Assembly: GCA_046080125.1 (NCBI GenBank)
Contig: JBJTTJ010000221.1
Coordinates: forward strand, 1 to 64,000
DNA length: 64,000 bases
Reading direction: 5' to 3'
Source: Cuspidothrix sp046080125
GTDB taxonomy: Bacteria > Cyanobacteriota > Cyanobacteriia > Cyanobacteriales > Nostocaceae
Position 1 is the stretch's first letter. Each line of letters starts with the position of its first letter. This document shows positions 33,736-41,361 of this stretch, piece after piece. The position numbers were made by a program, and so were the translations under genes. The notes under the pieces were generated by a model, which was given only the letters and a program-made list of their open reading frames with translations, was not told the origin of the DNA and searched no databases.

Positions 33736-36277
33736 CAAATAAATGAATATTTTTTTTCTTTTCCCACCAGAATAATAATCCTGTTGTGCTAATTGCATTG
33801 ATAACTGGTGGAATAATTGGAATCCATAGTGCTTGATAGATAAAAATCAAATAACCACTTGTGGGGATAATTAAAAATACAATTCCACTGGTTACTGACA
33901 AAAACCATCGGTTAGGAATCCATAATCTTAAACCAACTACACCAATTGACCATAGCCAAATCCACAGCCAATCACCCCATATCGGCCACCAATAAATTGG
34001 TGGTTTTTTATCCAGTGCTACACTTAAAATATAACTAACAACCTGTGCATTTAAAAAGATGCCTCTAATGCTTTCACCGTAGGGAGTCCGATAATCATCT
34101 TTAAGATTAGGATCAACAGTACCAATTAAAATAATAGGATGAGTATTTTTAAATAGTTCAACCAAATGTTCAGGAATGCCATTTTCTAAAACTGTTTTAA
34201 GATCAATATGATAAAACCCTTCATCAAAGGACTTATTAGAATAATGATAATTAAAGAGAATCTGTGTACCGCCATCATCAAACTGTTGATAACCTCCCAT
34301 TCCTTTCTTTAAATTAGGTAGATAAGCATTGCCTATCTGCCAACCTTCTACAGTATCTTGGTCAAATAGTTTGTCTAGATGTTTATCCCTTTTAATTTCT
34401 TTAGTGTCCTTTCCGTGTATAATTTTGTGTTTTACTTCTAAGTAATGGAGAGCTAATAGAAAAGGAAATGAATATTCAGTTTTACAAGGGTCTTGAGGAT
34501 TGTATTGACTCTTTAAACTGGTAGTTAAAGTAGAACGTCTAATAATATCATCATTATCCGGCCAAAAATTATTAAATCCCCAAGGAGATGAAGGAATATT
34601 GGGTGGAGGTGCAACTCCATTTTTATTTGTTTCAGAACGAATTGTACATATAAAGAAAATTCGTCCTCCTTCCTGGAAGCGACTTAAAAATCTAGCTATA
34701 ACAGGTGAGTCATGATAAATGTCAACTCCAATTGTTGTAGGTTTTATCGGTTCTAGTTTATCTAATAATTTAGCTAAAGCTTCGTCTTTTAAACTTTTTT
34801 CTCCTTCTCCTATCCAACCTTTGCTTTTTTGATAGTCTATGTCTTCTTTATCAATAGTAATTACTAAAATTCGAGGGTCTTTTTTTAAGACTGAAGGTTG
34901 CCGACGTATTATTTGATCATAAGCCCATATTTCCAATGGTTGTAATAGTCCTAATACACGCATTCCTATTACTAAACTTGTAGAAATTAAACTGATAATT
35001 ATTGCAGAAATTGGAGGAGAAGAATTAGGCGGAATTGCTGGGATTGATGAAGACTCTGGATTTGGTTTATCTTCTAGTGTTAGACCTGAATTTCTCACCT
35101 CATCCATACGTGGTAAAATTGTTGAATATTCTAGATTTGGTTGATCTTTTAGTAACCAATCCTCCCAATATTGAGGTTTTTCTGAAATTTGAAATAGAAT
35201 AGGCATTAAAGATGAACCAGGATAATCAGATTCATAACCTTTTAAGTTATTATAAACTTGACTAATAGCAATATGAAGAGGATTTTTTTGGATAAAAAAT
35301 AACTGTAATAAATCCTCTAAAAATATTTGTGAAATACGCTCATGAATAATATCTCTCATTATAATCAGATTAGGAATTAATAATCTATTCTTGCTCAACT
35401 CTGATTCCAAGCCTAATCCTTGGCAACAGTTGAAAATAGCTAATTTTAAACTATTATCTATAGCTTTTTTAATTTGTAAATTTAATTGATTAATTTCTAG
35501 GTATTCATCTTGATTAATATAAATTCTACCAATATCTTCATTTGTTTTGCCGTGTCCACTAAAATAGAGAATATCATAATTTCTTTCTCCTAAACAATTG
35601 TAAACTTTAATACTAGATTCATTAATTAGTTCTGGTAAAATTTCATGTTCTGAGAAAGTTCTCCGTAAAATATCCAATTCTTGTTGAGTTGTTGTAGAAT
35701 CTCCTACAATAATTTGTATTCTCAATTTCTGTGTTTTAGATAATTTGGGAGGACGTTGGTATATAGGGCTAAAAAATAATCTTCCTTGACGATTCTCATA
35801 AGTTAACCAACTCCATTTTTCCCAAGGAAGCTTTTTAACTTGAGAGTCGTTGGTTTGAATCATAACTCTTACTGCATCATAATTAGATACTTTATTATCT
35901 AACTCTGTACGAATCTCAATCAATTCATAAGAGTGGGTAAGCCATACATTAAAAGAGTCAATAAAGTCTTTTTGTTTTTGATTGTAGTTTTCTCGTGAAT
36001 TAGATGTTATTTGTTCTTCTTTAAGTAACCAATCTTCAATTGATGAACTGGTGTCAACAACTATAGGTTGATTATTAATTTCTTCACGTTTAGCATAAGT
36101 ATGAATCTCAGATATCCAAGTATTAAACTTATTAAGTAAATATGGAGCAGGTGGTAAACTTCCTAGTGCTTGAACTAATGGTTCACTAAATTCATCTTTA
36201 ATGATAGCTGTAACAGCAAACCCTTTTTCTTCTAAATCACCTTGTAATTTTAAGATAACTAGCTTTTCTTGATTCAT
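33692..36277 (-). CDS. CHAT (caspase-like) and CHASE2 sensor membrane protein
   Basis: An 861-residue membrane protein, third gene of a minus-strand operon. An N-terminal region of about 185 residues is family-specific. It is followed by a CHAT protease domain (about 190-385) with the dyad His242 (ILYFSGHGKT) and Cys285 (IFNCCQGLG). One transmembrane helix (about 423-445) leads to a CHASE2 extracytoplasmic sensor domain (RILVITIDKEDI, TTIGVDIYHDSP, PIILIGTVDPN). Two to three C-terminal helices follow (about 764-785 and 795-840). The topology implies a cytoplasmic protease and a periplasmic sensor. There is no kinase or cyclase output. The last ~19 residues are encoded inside the opposing exoprotein remnant, so the C-terminus is probably chimeric. 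The start lies four bases after the DUF1822 gene stop. Confidence 0.82.
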   Translation of the reverse strand: MNQEKLVILKLQGDLEEKGFAVTAIIKDEFSEPLVQALGSLPPAPYLLNKFNTWISEIHTYAKREEINNQPIVVDTSSSIEDWLLKEEQITSNSRENYNQKQKDFIDSFNVWLTHSYELIEIRTELDNKVSNYDAVRVMIQTNDSQVKKLPWEKWSWLTYENRQGRLFFSPIYQRPPKLSKTQKLRIQIIVGDSTTTQQELDILRRTFSEHEILPELINESSIKVYNCLGERNYDILYFSGHGKTNEDIGRIYINQDEYLEINQLNLQIKKAIDNSLKLAIFNCCQGLGLESELSKNRLLIPNLIIMRDIIHERISQIFLEDLLQLFFIQKNPLHIAISQVYNNLKGYESDYPGSSLMPILFQISEKPQYWEDWLLKDQPNLEYSTILPRMDEVRNSGLTLEDKPNPESSSIPAIPPNSSPPISAIIISLISTSLVIGMRVLGLLQPLEIWAYDQIIRRQPSVLKKDPRILVITIDKEDIDYQKSKGWIGEGEKSLKDEALAKLLDKLEPIKPTTIGVDIYHDSPVIARFLSRFQEGGRIFFICTIRSETNKNGVAPPPNIPSSPWGFNNFWPDNDDIIRRSTLTTSLKSQYNPQDPCKTEYSFPFLLALHYLEVKHKIIHGKDTKEIKRDKHLDKLFDQDTVEGWQIGNAYLPNLKKGMGGYQQFDDGGTQILFNYHYSNKSFDEGFYHIDLKTVLENGIPEHLVELFKNTHPIILIGTVDPNLKDDYRTPYGESIRGIFLNAQVVSYILSVALDKKPPIYWWPIWGDWLWIWLWSIGVVGLRLWIPNRWFLSVTSGIVFLIIPTSGYLIFIYQALWIPIIPPVINAISTTGLLFWWEKKKNIHLFVHGFGYYHLDLGRH

Positions 36278-36281
36278 ACTA

Positions 36282-37580
36282 TTAAATTAGATATAGTGAA
36301 TTATTGACAGAAGAATAAATTTGATGATGTTTCCAATTATTCAATGCTAGATGAACACTAAATGGTTCTTGTAATTTACGACGAAACTTACAGAATATAA
36401 ATGGACGCTTTTCTTCAGATTGAGTTGCTACGATTGTTCCTTGATTGGGATTTAGTACCTTAAACTCTAAATTTGGTAATAAAGTCTGTTGATTTTCGAC
36501 AGGACGCACTTCAACCAATACATCTATAACCTCAGACTCATTTTTTACAGGTATTAAAGCGACTGTTAAAGCTATCTCCTGACTGATAGTAGGTAATTCT
36601 ATAGTCACAAAGTTTGTTCCTTTAAAACCAGTAATTGAAGGATTAGGAGCATTTTTAAATCCTAGAATAAGTTCTCCTGAAGATTGTTTTAATAGTGGCT
36701 CAACTTTTTGACAAATTGTTAATAGTGTATTTTGGATTCTTTTTAAAATACCTTCTCCCAGTGTAATTGATAAAGAAGCGATTGGTGTAGGGGCATTACC
36801 GGCTACTAAACTAGCTGAAGTTACTAGACCCATACGTTGTTCATATAACTGTTGCCTCCATAAGTCATTAACCAGTAATACTGCCCATTCCTCAAAAGTT
36901 ACATCATCAACCCGTAACCTGGGAGAATAAATAGATGAATTACCAAAAAAATCTAACCATTTTTTAGCTTTAATTTCTGATAGCTTTGGTAAATCAGGAA
37001 TTTCCTCTTGCATCTTTAGTGGTAGTGTGATTTCCATTACTGCAATGTCTTGAATTAAATTATCTAGTGTCATTGTATATATTCGCTCATTAGGATTATA
37101 TTTACTCAGGTTCTTTAAATAACGATGGGTTGTAAAACCACATAGTTCTAGCCAACATTCATCTTCCTCCGGTTCTAAATTTACTTGAATAGCTAGATAA
37201 TAATCACCTGCCCATTCGGGAATATCTACCCATTCTTGGGGAACAGAAAATTCTTCTAAGTCGCTTATTTCACAGGGAATAAGGACTATGCGCTTTTCAC
37301 CCAACTTAATAACTGCACCATTTACCACTTCCCAAATGCTAGGTAAACTATGTTCACTTGGGTAAATTTCAGGTTTAGCTATAGTTTCTGCTTCCGTTAA
37401 GTCATCTATAAACCAGTCAAGTAAGGTATATAAACTAACGTAATTTAGATAGGAATTATGGCGAGCGATCGCATTAGAATGTTTCTGTGACTGTTCCCAT
37501 GCCTTTTCTTGAACAGATGGCAAAATATCTAAACGTAAATATTGGGTATTATCTGTTAATAATTGATTCAGGTCAAACAT
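36282..37580 (-). CDS. DUF1822 family protein
   Basis: A 432-residue soluble-looking protein of the cyanobacterial DUF1822 family. Typical parts are the N-terminal helix with AWEQSQKHSNAIARHNSYLNY, the block KRIVLIPCEISDLEEFSVPQ and EWAGDYYLAIQVN followed by CWLELCGFTTHRYLK. The C-terminal half is beta-rich, with KRPFIFCKFRRKLQEPFSVH. DUF1822 proteins are, from memory, regularly found between a sigma-70-like gene and a CHASE2 gene in filamentous cyanobacteria. That is the arrangement here: 13 bases after the sigma-like gene and four bases before CHAT-CHASE2. The biochemical function is unknown. An adaptor or anti-sigma-like role is inference. Confidence 0.8.
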   Translation of the reverse strand: MFDLNQLLTDNTQYLRLDILPSVQEKAWEQSQKHSNAIARHNSYLNYVSLYTLLDWFIDDLTEAETIAKPEIYPSEHSLPSIWEVVNGAVIKLGEKRIVLIPCEISDLEEFSVPQEWVDIPEWAGDYYLAIQVNLEPEEDECWLELCGFTTHRYLKNLSKYNPNERIYTMTLDNLIQDIAVMEITLPLKMQEEIPDLPKLSEIKAKKWLDFFGNSSIYSPRLRVDDVTFEEWAVLLVNDLWRQQLYEQRMGLVTSASLVAGNAPTPIASLSITLGEGILKRIQNTLLTICQKVEPLLKQSSGELILGFKNAPNPSITGFKGTNFVTIELPTISQEIALTVALIPVKNESEVIDVLVEVRPVENQQTLLPNLEFKVLNPNQGTIVATQSEEKRPFIFCKFRRKLQEPFSVHLALNNWKHHQIYSSVNNSLYLI

Positions 37581-37593
37581 GATTTAGTCCTCG

Positions 37594-39177
37594 TTATTGT
37601 GGCCAATTTAATATTTTCAAGCATTCGTTAAGAATAATATCTACATTTTCCATATCACTCCATTCTCTTGCTGAAATTCTTAAATGTAAATAAGCTATCT
37701 CAATCTCAGAAAATCCTAAATTTAAGCAAGCACGGTCAATGAAATCCTTGGAAAGAGTAGATAACATTTTTGGTAAGTCACGCTGAATAATTCTTTCAAT
37801 TTCCTTAAGAAATGCTTGCTCGAGTTTAGCTTTGATTCGATTGATCATTTTTACCAAATCTTCCTCAAGCATACCAGACTCTTCAGTAAGTTGACAATAC
37901 CCAGTTTTTTGTCCAAATTTTTTCTGTAACAAGTGTTGTTCTTGAACGTCCAATGTTTTGATTGCCTTCATTAAGAGACAATGAAAATAATTTGAATATA
38001 CAGGTTTTTGATAATTATTAATTAACCAATTACCTATATAAGTTTTAGCCCACTCTTCACGGTCACTTGGTTCATATAAAGTTTTCATTAATGTATCCAT
38101 AAATTGTTTCCTGATATTTTTTAGGCGATGTAGAATTGCGGTTGAACCAACCGAAAAAATATCTCCTATCTTATTTGATTTCATATTAAACCCATAAAAA
38201 TAAATCAAAGTTTTTTGTTTTGTTGTATTTAAAACTCTAAATTGTGCTATAATTAATTGCAAATCTAATTTCAATGGATTTATTTTCCTGTGAGGATTAT
38301 CAATTTTTTTTTCTTTAGGATTAACATTATCTTTATATTCAGTAATATTTTTTTCTATATTGTCATAATCAGATAGAGCTTTATTACAAATGTCTATCCA
38401 TTTTTGTAATGTTTCTAATGTAATTTTTTGGATATTATCATCTTGATCAGTATAAAATTTTAGTTCTATTTCTGAGTTATATAATTGAACGCATTCTTCA
38501 TAATCCGAAATTTTTGGTTCTGGCCATTTTTCTCCTGATTTCCTAGTTATATTGTTCTTAATTCTATTGTTTATATAAACTTGCTTAAATAATTTAAGTG
38601 CAAATTTAATTTTGACAATTAAATCCTTATATATTCCATAATTTAAAAGAGCTTTTTCTAATTCATTCTTACTAGCCTTGTTTAATTTTCGCCACTTAGA
38701 AAACTTGAGTTTTAATTGATCTTTTATAATATTTTCTAGCACTTTTTGAACATAATATCTCAAAGAGCTTATTTTTGGATCATATTTACAAATAACAGGC
38801 TTGAATTTCTCTAAATCATAAATAAACTGACGAGCAATAAACAACCCTTTAAGCATCATTTCATGCTGGTTATAATTGACATTACCGAAGACTTGTATTG
38901 TAGCTTTATAAGCACTTTCTTCACAGAAACATTGTAAAACTTGCCATGCAATCTGCTCTCTATGTTCTAGTTGGTCATTAGCAGTAATATTTTTACAAAA
39001 AATCACTAAGTTCTGAGGATCATTTTGTTTACATAAAGAGCTTAATATTTCATCTTTATCAACATTGCGCTTTAAATCTTTATCCTCTTGCTTCTGAGGG
39101 ATAAAATCTTCATTAATTCCTATAAATCGCATATAAAACGGGGAGATGCTATTGCACATTTTAACCTCTGGTTTCAA
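37594..39177 (-). CDS. Sigma-70-like protein of the CHASE2/DUF1822 operon
   Basis: A 527-residue, lysine- and asparagine-rich protein. Residues about 122-153 (KPVICKYDPKISSLRYYVQK, then LENIIKDQL) look like sigma region 2 of ECF-like factors, where a YDP..S.R.Y.....N...D pattern is typical. Residues about 318-360 (TKQKTLIYFYGFNMKSNKIG, then STAILHRLKNIRKQF) look like a region 4 helix-turn-helix. A second, similar segment (LDVQEQHLLQKKFGQKTGYC, then VKMINRIKAKLE) follows at about 405-465. It is much longer than ordinary ECF factors, with a charged linker between. First gene of the three-gene operon. AT-richer than its surroundings. The sigma call rests on patterns and context, and needs a profile search. 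Confidence 0.6.
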   Translation of the reverse strand: MKPEVKMCNSISPFYMRFIGINEDFIPQKQEDKDLKRNVDKDEILSSLCKQNDPQNLVIFCKNITANDQLEHREQIAWQVLQCFCEESAYKATIQVFGNVNYNQHEMMLKGLFIARQFIYDLEKFKPVICKYDPKISSLRYYVQKVLENIIKDQLKLKFSKWRKLNKASKNELEKALLNYGIYKDLIVKIKFALKLFKQVYINNRIKNNITRKSGEKWPEPKISDYEECVQLYNSEIELKFYTDQDDNIQKITLETLQKWIDICNKALSDYDNIEKNITEYKDNVNPKEKKIDNPHRKINPLKLDLQLIIAQFRVLNTTKQKTLIYFYGFNMKSNKIGDIFSVGSTAILHRLKNIRKQFMDTLMKTLYEPSDREEWAKTYIGNWLINNYQKPVYSNYFHCLLMKAIKTLDVQEQHLLQKKFGQKTGYCQLTEESGMLEEDLVKMINRIKAKLEQAFLKEIERIIQRDLPKMLSTLSKDFIDRACLNLGFSEIEIAYLHLRISAREWSDMENVDIILNECLKILNWPQ

Positions 39178-39412
39178 CTAGTAATTATCTTAACACGCAG
39201 ATTCACAGTGTAAATCCACTATTGCCGCACTGAATATTTTTAGCAGTGCATTGTTTAAGAAATAAATATAGCATTTCCTGGTAGGCGTGAAGTACAAGAT
39301 AATTTGCGTCTACCTGCATATTTACAAGATTTCATACTGTGTTATGCATTATAATCATCTTAAAACTGCCCAATTAGGTGTCCTATTCCTTATTGGGATC
39401 ATAAGAGGGGAT
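39178..39412. other. Intergenic region upstream of the sigma-like gene
   Basis: AT-rich DNA that should carry the promoter of the sigma-like/DUF1822/CHAT-CHASE2 operon. It contains one MITE end (39266-39297). Confidence 0.45.
39266..39297. repeat. Single ATATAGCATTTCC-type MITE end
   Basis: ATATAGCATTTCCTGGTAGG followed by CGTGAAGTACA matches the inverted ends of the element at 26504-26609 (complement of its right end: ATATAGCATTTACCAAGAAG, then CGTGGGGTAC). No opposite end was found nearby, so this is a solo or decayed copy. Confidence 0.55.
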
Positions 39413-39631
39413 TTATGAAATTTGTGCTGTGGAATTTTCGCTCATGCTTATAAATCTATAAATATAAATATTAATTGCTTTATCGTTTAACTGATTTGTA
39501 CAAACGAGACTATTTTTGACTAACAACCTGAATTGCTCATTTGACACCATTTCTGCTTCTGTACCCTGGTGTTTAAATTTTATTTCTCCCGAAAGGCGGA
39601 TTAATTCATATTTACCTAAATTTTTTCCCAA
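39413..39631 (-). CDS. Small hypothetical open frame upstream of the sigma-like gene
   Basis: A 72-codon frame starting at TTG right after an in-frame stop. The segment GKYELIRLSGEIKFKHQGTE and AEMVSNEQFRLLVKNSLV look protein-like, while the C-terminal half is AT-driven. It is on the same strand as the operon but 235 bases upstream of it. I recognise no family. It could be a remnant. Confidence 0.28.
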   Translation of the reverse strand: MGKNLGKYELIRLSGEIKFKHQGTEAEMVSNEQFRLLVKNSLVCTNQLNDKAINIYIYRFISMSENSTAQIS

Positions 39632-39887
39632 TTAAACAGTGAAGAGAATCTTTATCTCCCCGGGAGGTAAACACCTTAATATCAATAACCTTATGACGTT
39701 TTTATTAAGTTCTCAATTTGCACTTTATCAACGTTACGACAGCTTGAGACAAAACCCCCTTCTAAAATTTCTCTAACCTTAGTACGCAAGGTTTTAAAGA
39801 TGGGTAAAAGAATCGGACTTGCTGTAGAAAATAAGTTTGTTCAACTTTCTTTAATTAAAATTTTCTCAAATTAACAGAATTAAACTC
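39632..39887. other. Intergenic region upstream of the parvulin gene
   Basis: No gene recognised. AT-rich DNA (39830-39880) precedes the parvulin start and presumably contains its promoter. Confidence 0.4.
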
Positions 39888-40604
39888 ATGCAAGAAAATC
39901 TAGAAAAATTGGCACTACCAGAAATTTCTCCTGCCACTGATGAGGCTATTATTGCTTATCTGCGCCATAATTATAAGATTGCAGAAATAGCGGCTAAAGT
40001 GGAACAAGAGGATTTAATTCTCAAAGTTTGTGAACGGCTAAAAATTACGGTTTCTGATGAAGAATTGCAAACTGCTAGAGATGCCTTTCGCTTAGAACAC
40101 AAATTACCTGTAGCATCTCAAACAGCTTGGTTAGCTCAACAGCGAATCACACTAGAAGATTGGTCACAAGGAATTAGGGTATCACTGCTGAAAGAAAAGT
40201 TAAAAGAACATTTCTTTGGTGAAGCGTTTGATGCTAATTATATAAGTAATCGAGATGATTATCGGCGTGTTGCCCTTTCGGAAATTTTAGTCCGTGACTT
40301 AACAGAGGCTTTGAAAATTGCCCAAGGGTTACGAGTGGAAAATGCTTCTTTCTGTGCTTTAGCCTTGAAACACTCTAAGAGTAAGCAGTCAAAAGAAAAT
40401 GGTGGTTTTGTTGGTGTGCGCTTTTTAGTGGAATTGTTACCGGAAATTGCGAAAGCTGTTACTGAAGGGAAAGAAACTGAGGTAATTGGACCAATTCAAA
40501 CAAAGTTAGGTTATCACGTTTTGAGAATTGAGAAATGGTTGGGGTCTGAATTGAGTGAAATCAGGGAGCAAATTTTAGAGTCTTTATTTCAAACTATTTT
40601 CTGA
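39888..40604 (+). CDS. Parvulin-type peptidylprolyl isomerase (SurA/PpiC family)
   Basis: A 238-residue protein with a SurA-like N-terminal helical part (residues 1-120, including VCERLKITVSDEELQTARDA and QTAWLAQQRITLEDW). A rotamase domain follows (about 125-225): VALSEILVRDLTEALKIAQ, the ENGGFVGVRF strand and GPIQTKLGYHVLRIEKW. There is no signal peptide, so it is probably cytoplasmic. Parvulins of this type in cyanobacteria often sit beside peptide-exporting ABC/HlyD genes, as I recall. Here none remain, but a double-glycine-leader-like fragment overlaps its 3' end. Confidence 0.85.
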   Translation: MQENLEKLALPEISPATDEAIIAYLRHNYKIAEIAAKVEQEDLILKVCERLKITVSDEELQTARDAFRLEHKLPVASQTAWLAQQRITLEDWSQGIRVSLLKEKLKEHFFGEAFDANYISNRDDYRRVALSEILVRDLTEALKIAQGLRVENASFCALALKHSKSKQSKENGGFVGVRFLVELLPEIAKAVTEGKETEVIGPIQTKLGYHVLRIEKWLGSELSEIREQILESLFQTIF

Positions 40605-40677
40605 TTCAGAAAACTATCTCACAGAGCTAACAGATGAAGAATTGAATTTAACGGGTGGAATTGTTTCTATGTCATAG
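40579..40677 (+). pseudogene. Possible double-glycine leader peptide remnant
   Basis: A 32-codon open frame overlapping the parvulin 3' end in another frame. It reads DSENYLTELTDEELNLTGG followed by IVSMS and stop. LTDEELNLTGG has the features of a GG-type leader of ribosomal peptides exported by peptidase-containing ABC transporters: acidic helix, hydrophobic residues at -4, -7 and -12, and a Gly-Gly. No ATG, GTG or TTG starts it upstream, and the core after GG is only five residues. It is probably a decayed leader or chance. An opposing minus-strand frame (stop 40614) is also open here. Confidence 0.3.
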
Positions 40678-40873
40678 GTAACAATATTTCCTGGAAGTGT
40701 TTGAGTAACTTGACTGGTCAGTTCGCTCCTTGGGGTAGATTGAGGTGCGATAGCACTCCGTAGGAATCCCTTTTTAATTTTTCTGATCTCTCATAGTTTT
40801 TAAAATCAAACATGATTTATGGAAAAATTGCTGATCGGATATAAAATATTAACAAAGTTTAGCAACGGTTACT

Positions 40874-41266
40874 ATGCGATTACTACACACTATGCTGCGG
40901 GTAGGCAACCTACAAAAGTCTTTGAAATTTTACTGTGATGTCCTAGGAATGAAGCTACTCCGGCAGAAAGACTATCCCGGAGGAGAGTTTACACTAGCTT
41001 TTGTCGGTTATGGGGAAGAAAGTGACCACACAGTTTTAGAACTCACCCATAACTGGGGTGTAGAAAAGTATGATTTAGGTAACGCCTATGGTCACATTGC
41101 TCTGGGTGTGGATGATATCTACGCCACCTGTGAGACGATTAAACAACTGGGTGGTAAAGTAGTTCGAGAACCAGGTCCAATGAAACATGGTTCAACGGTT
41201 ATTGCTTTTGCTGAAGATCCAGATGGTTATAAAGTTGAATTGATTCAGTTAAAAACTCCAGAATAA
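40874..41266 (+). CDS. gloA: Lactoylglutathione lyase (glyoxalase I)
   Basis: A 130-residue metalloenzyme of the vicinal oxygen chelate family that converts the methylglyoxal-glutathione hemithioacetal to S-lactoylglutathione. Two repeated beta-alpha-beta-beta-beta modules are visible. The four metal ligands are in place: His5 (RLLHTMLRVGNL), a Glu in VLELTHNWG, His in GHIALGVDD and Glu in GYKVELIQ. The short length and lack of extra loops fit the Ni/Co-type bacterial class. It is monocistronic, 95 bases ahead of clpB on the same strand. Confidence 0.94.
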   Translation: MRLLHTMLRVGNLQKSLKFYCDVLGMKLLRQKDYPGGEFTLAFVGYGEESDHTVLELTHNWGVEKYDLGNAYGHIALGVDDIYATCETIKQLGGKVVREPGPMKHGSTVIAFAEDPDGYKVELIQLKTPE

Positions 41267-41361
41267 TTTAAGGTAGAGGGTAGGAAGATCAAGAACTTCT
41301 TTACCCATTACCCATTCCCCCCCCTAAACTTAAATCACAAGTCTAAAATCTAATTTTACAA

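Noticed and set aside
33466..33798. Minus-strand frames opposite the exoprotein repeats (33102-33332, 33456-33798)
   Set aside because: They are mirror frames of repetitive beta-helix coding DNA, with no independent evidence.
40614..40790. Minus-strand open frame opposite the leader-like peptide (ELTSQVTQTLPGNIVTYDIE...)
   Set aside because: It is open and somewhat protein-like, but no start codon was found and no family recognised. It is mentioned only as competition for the leader interpretation.
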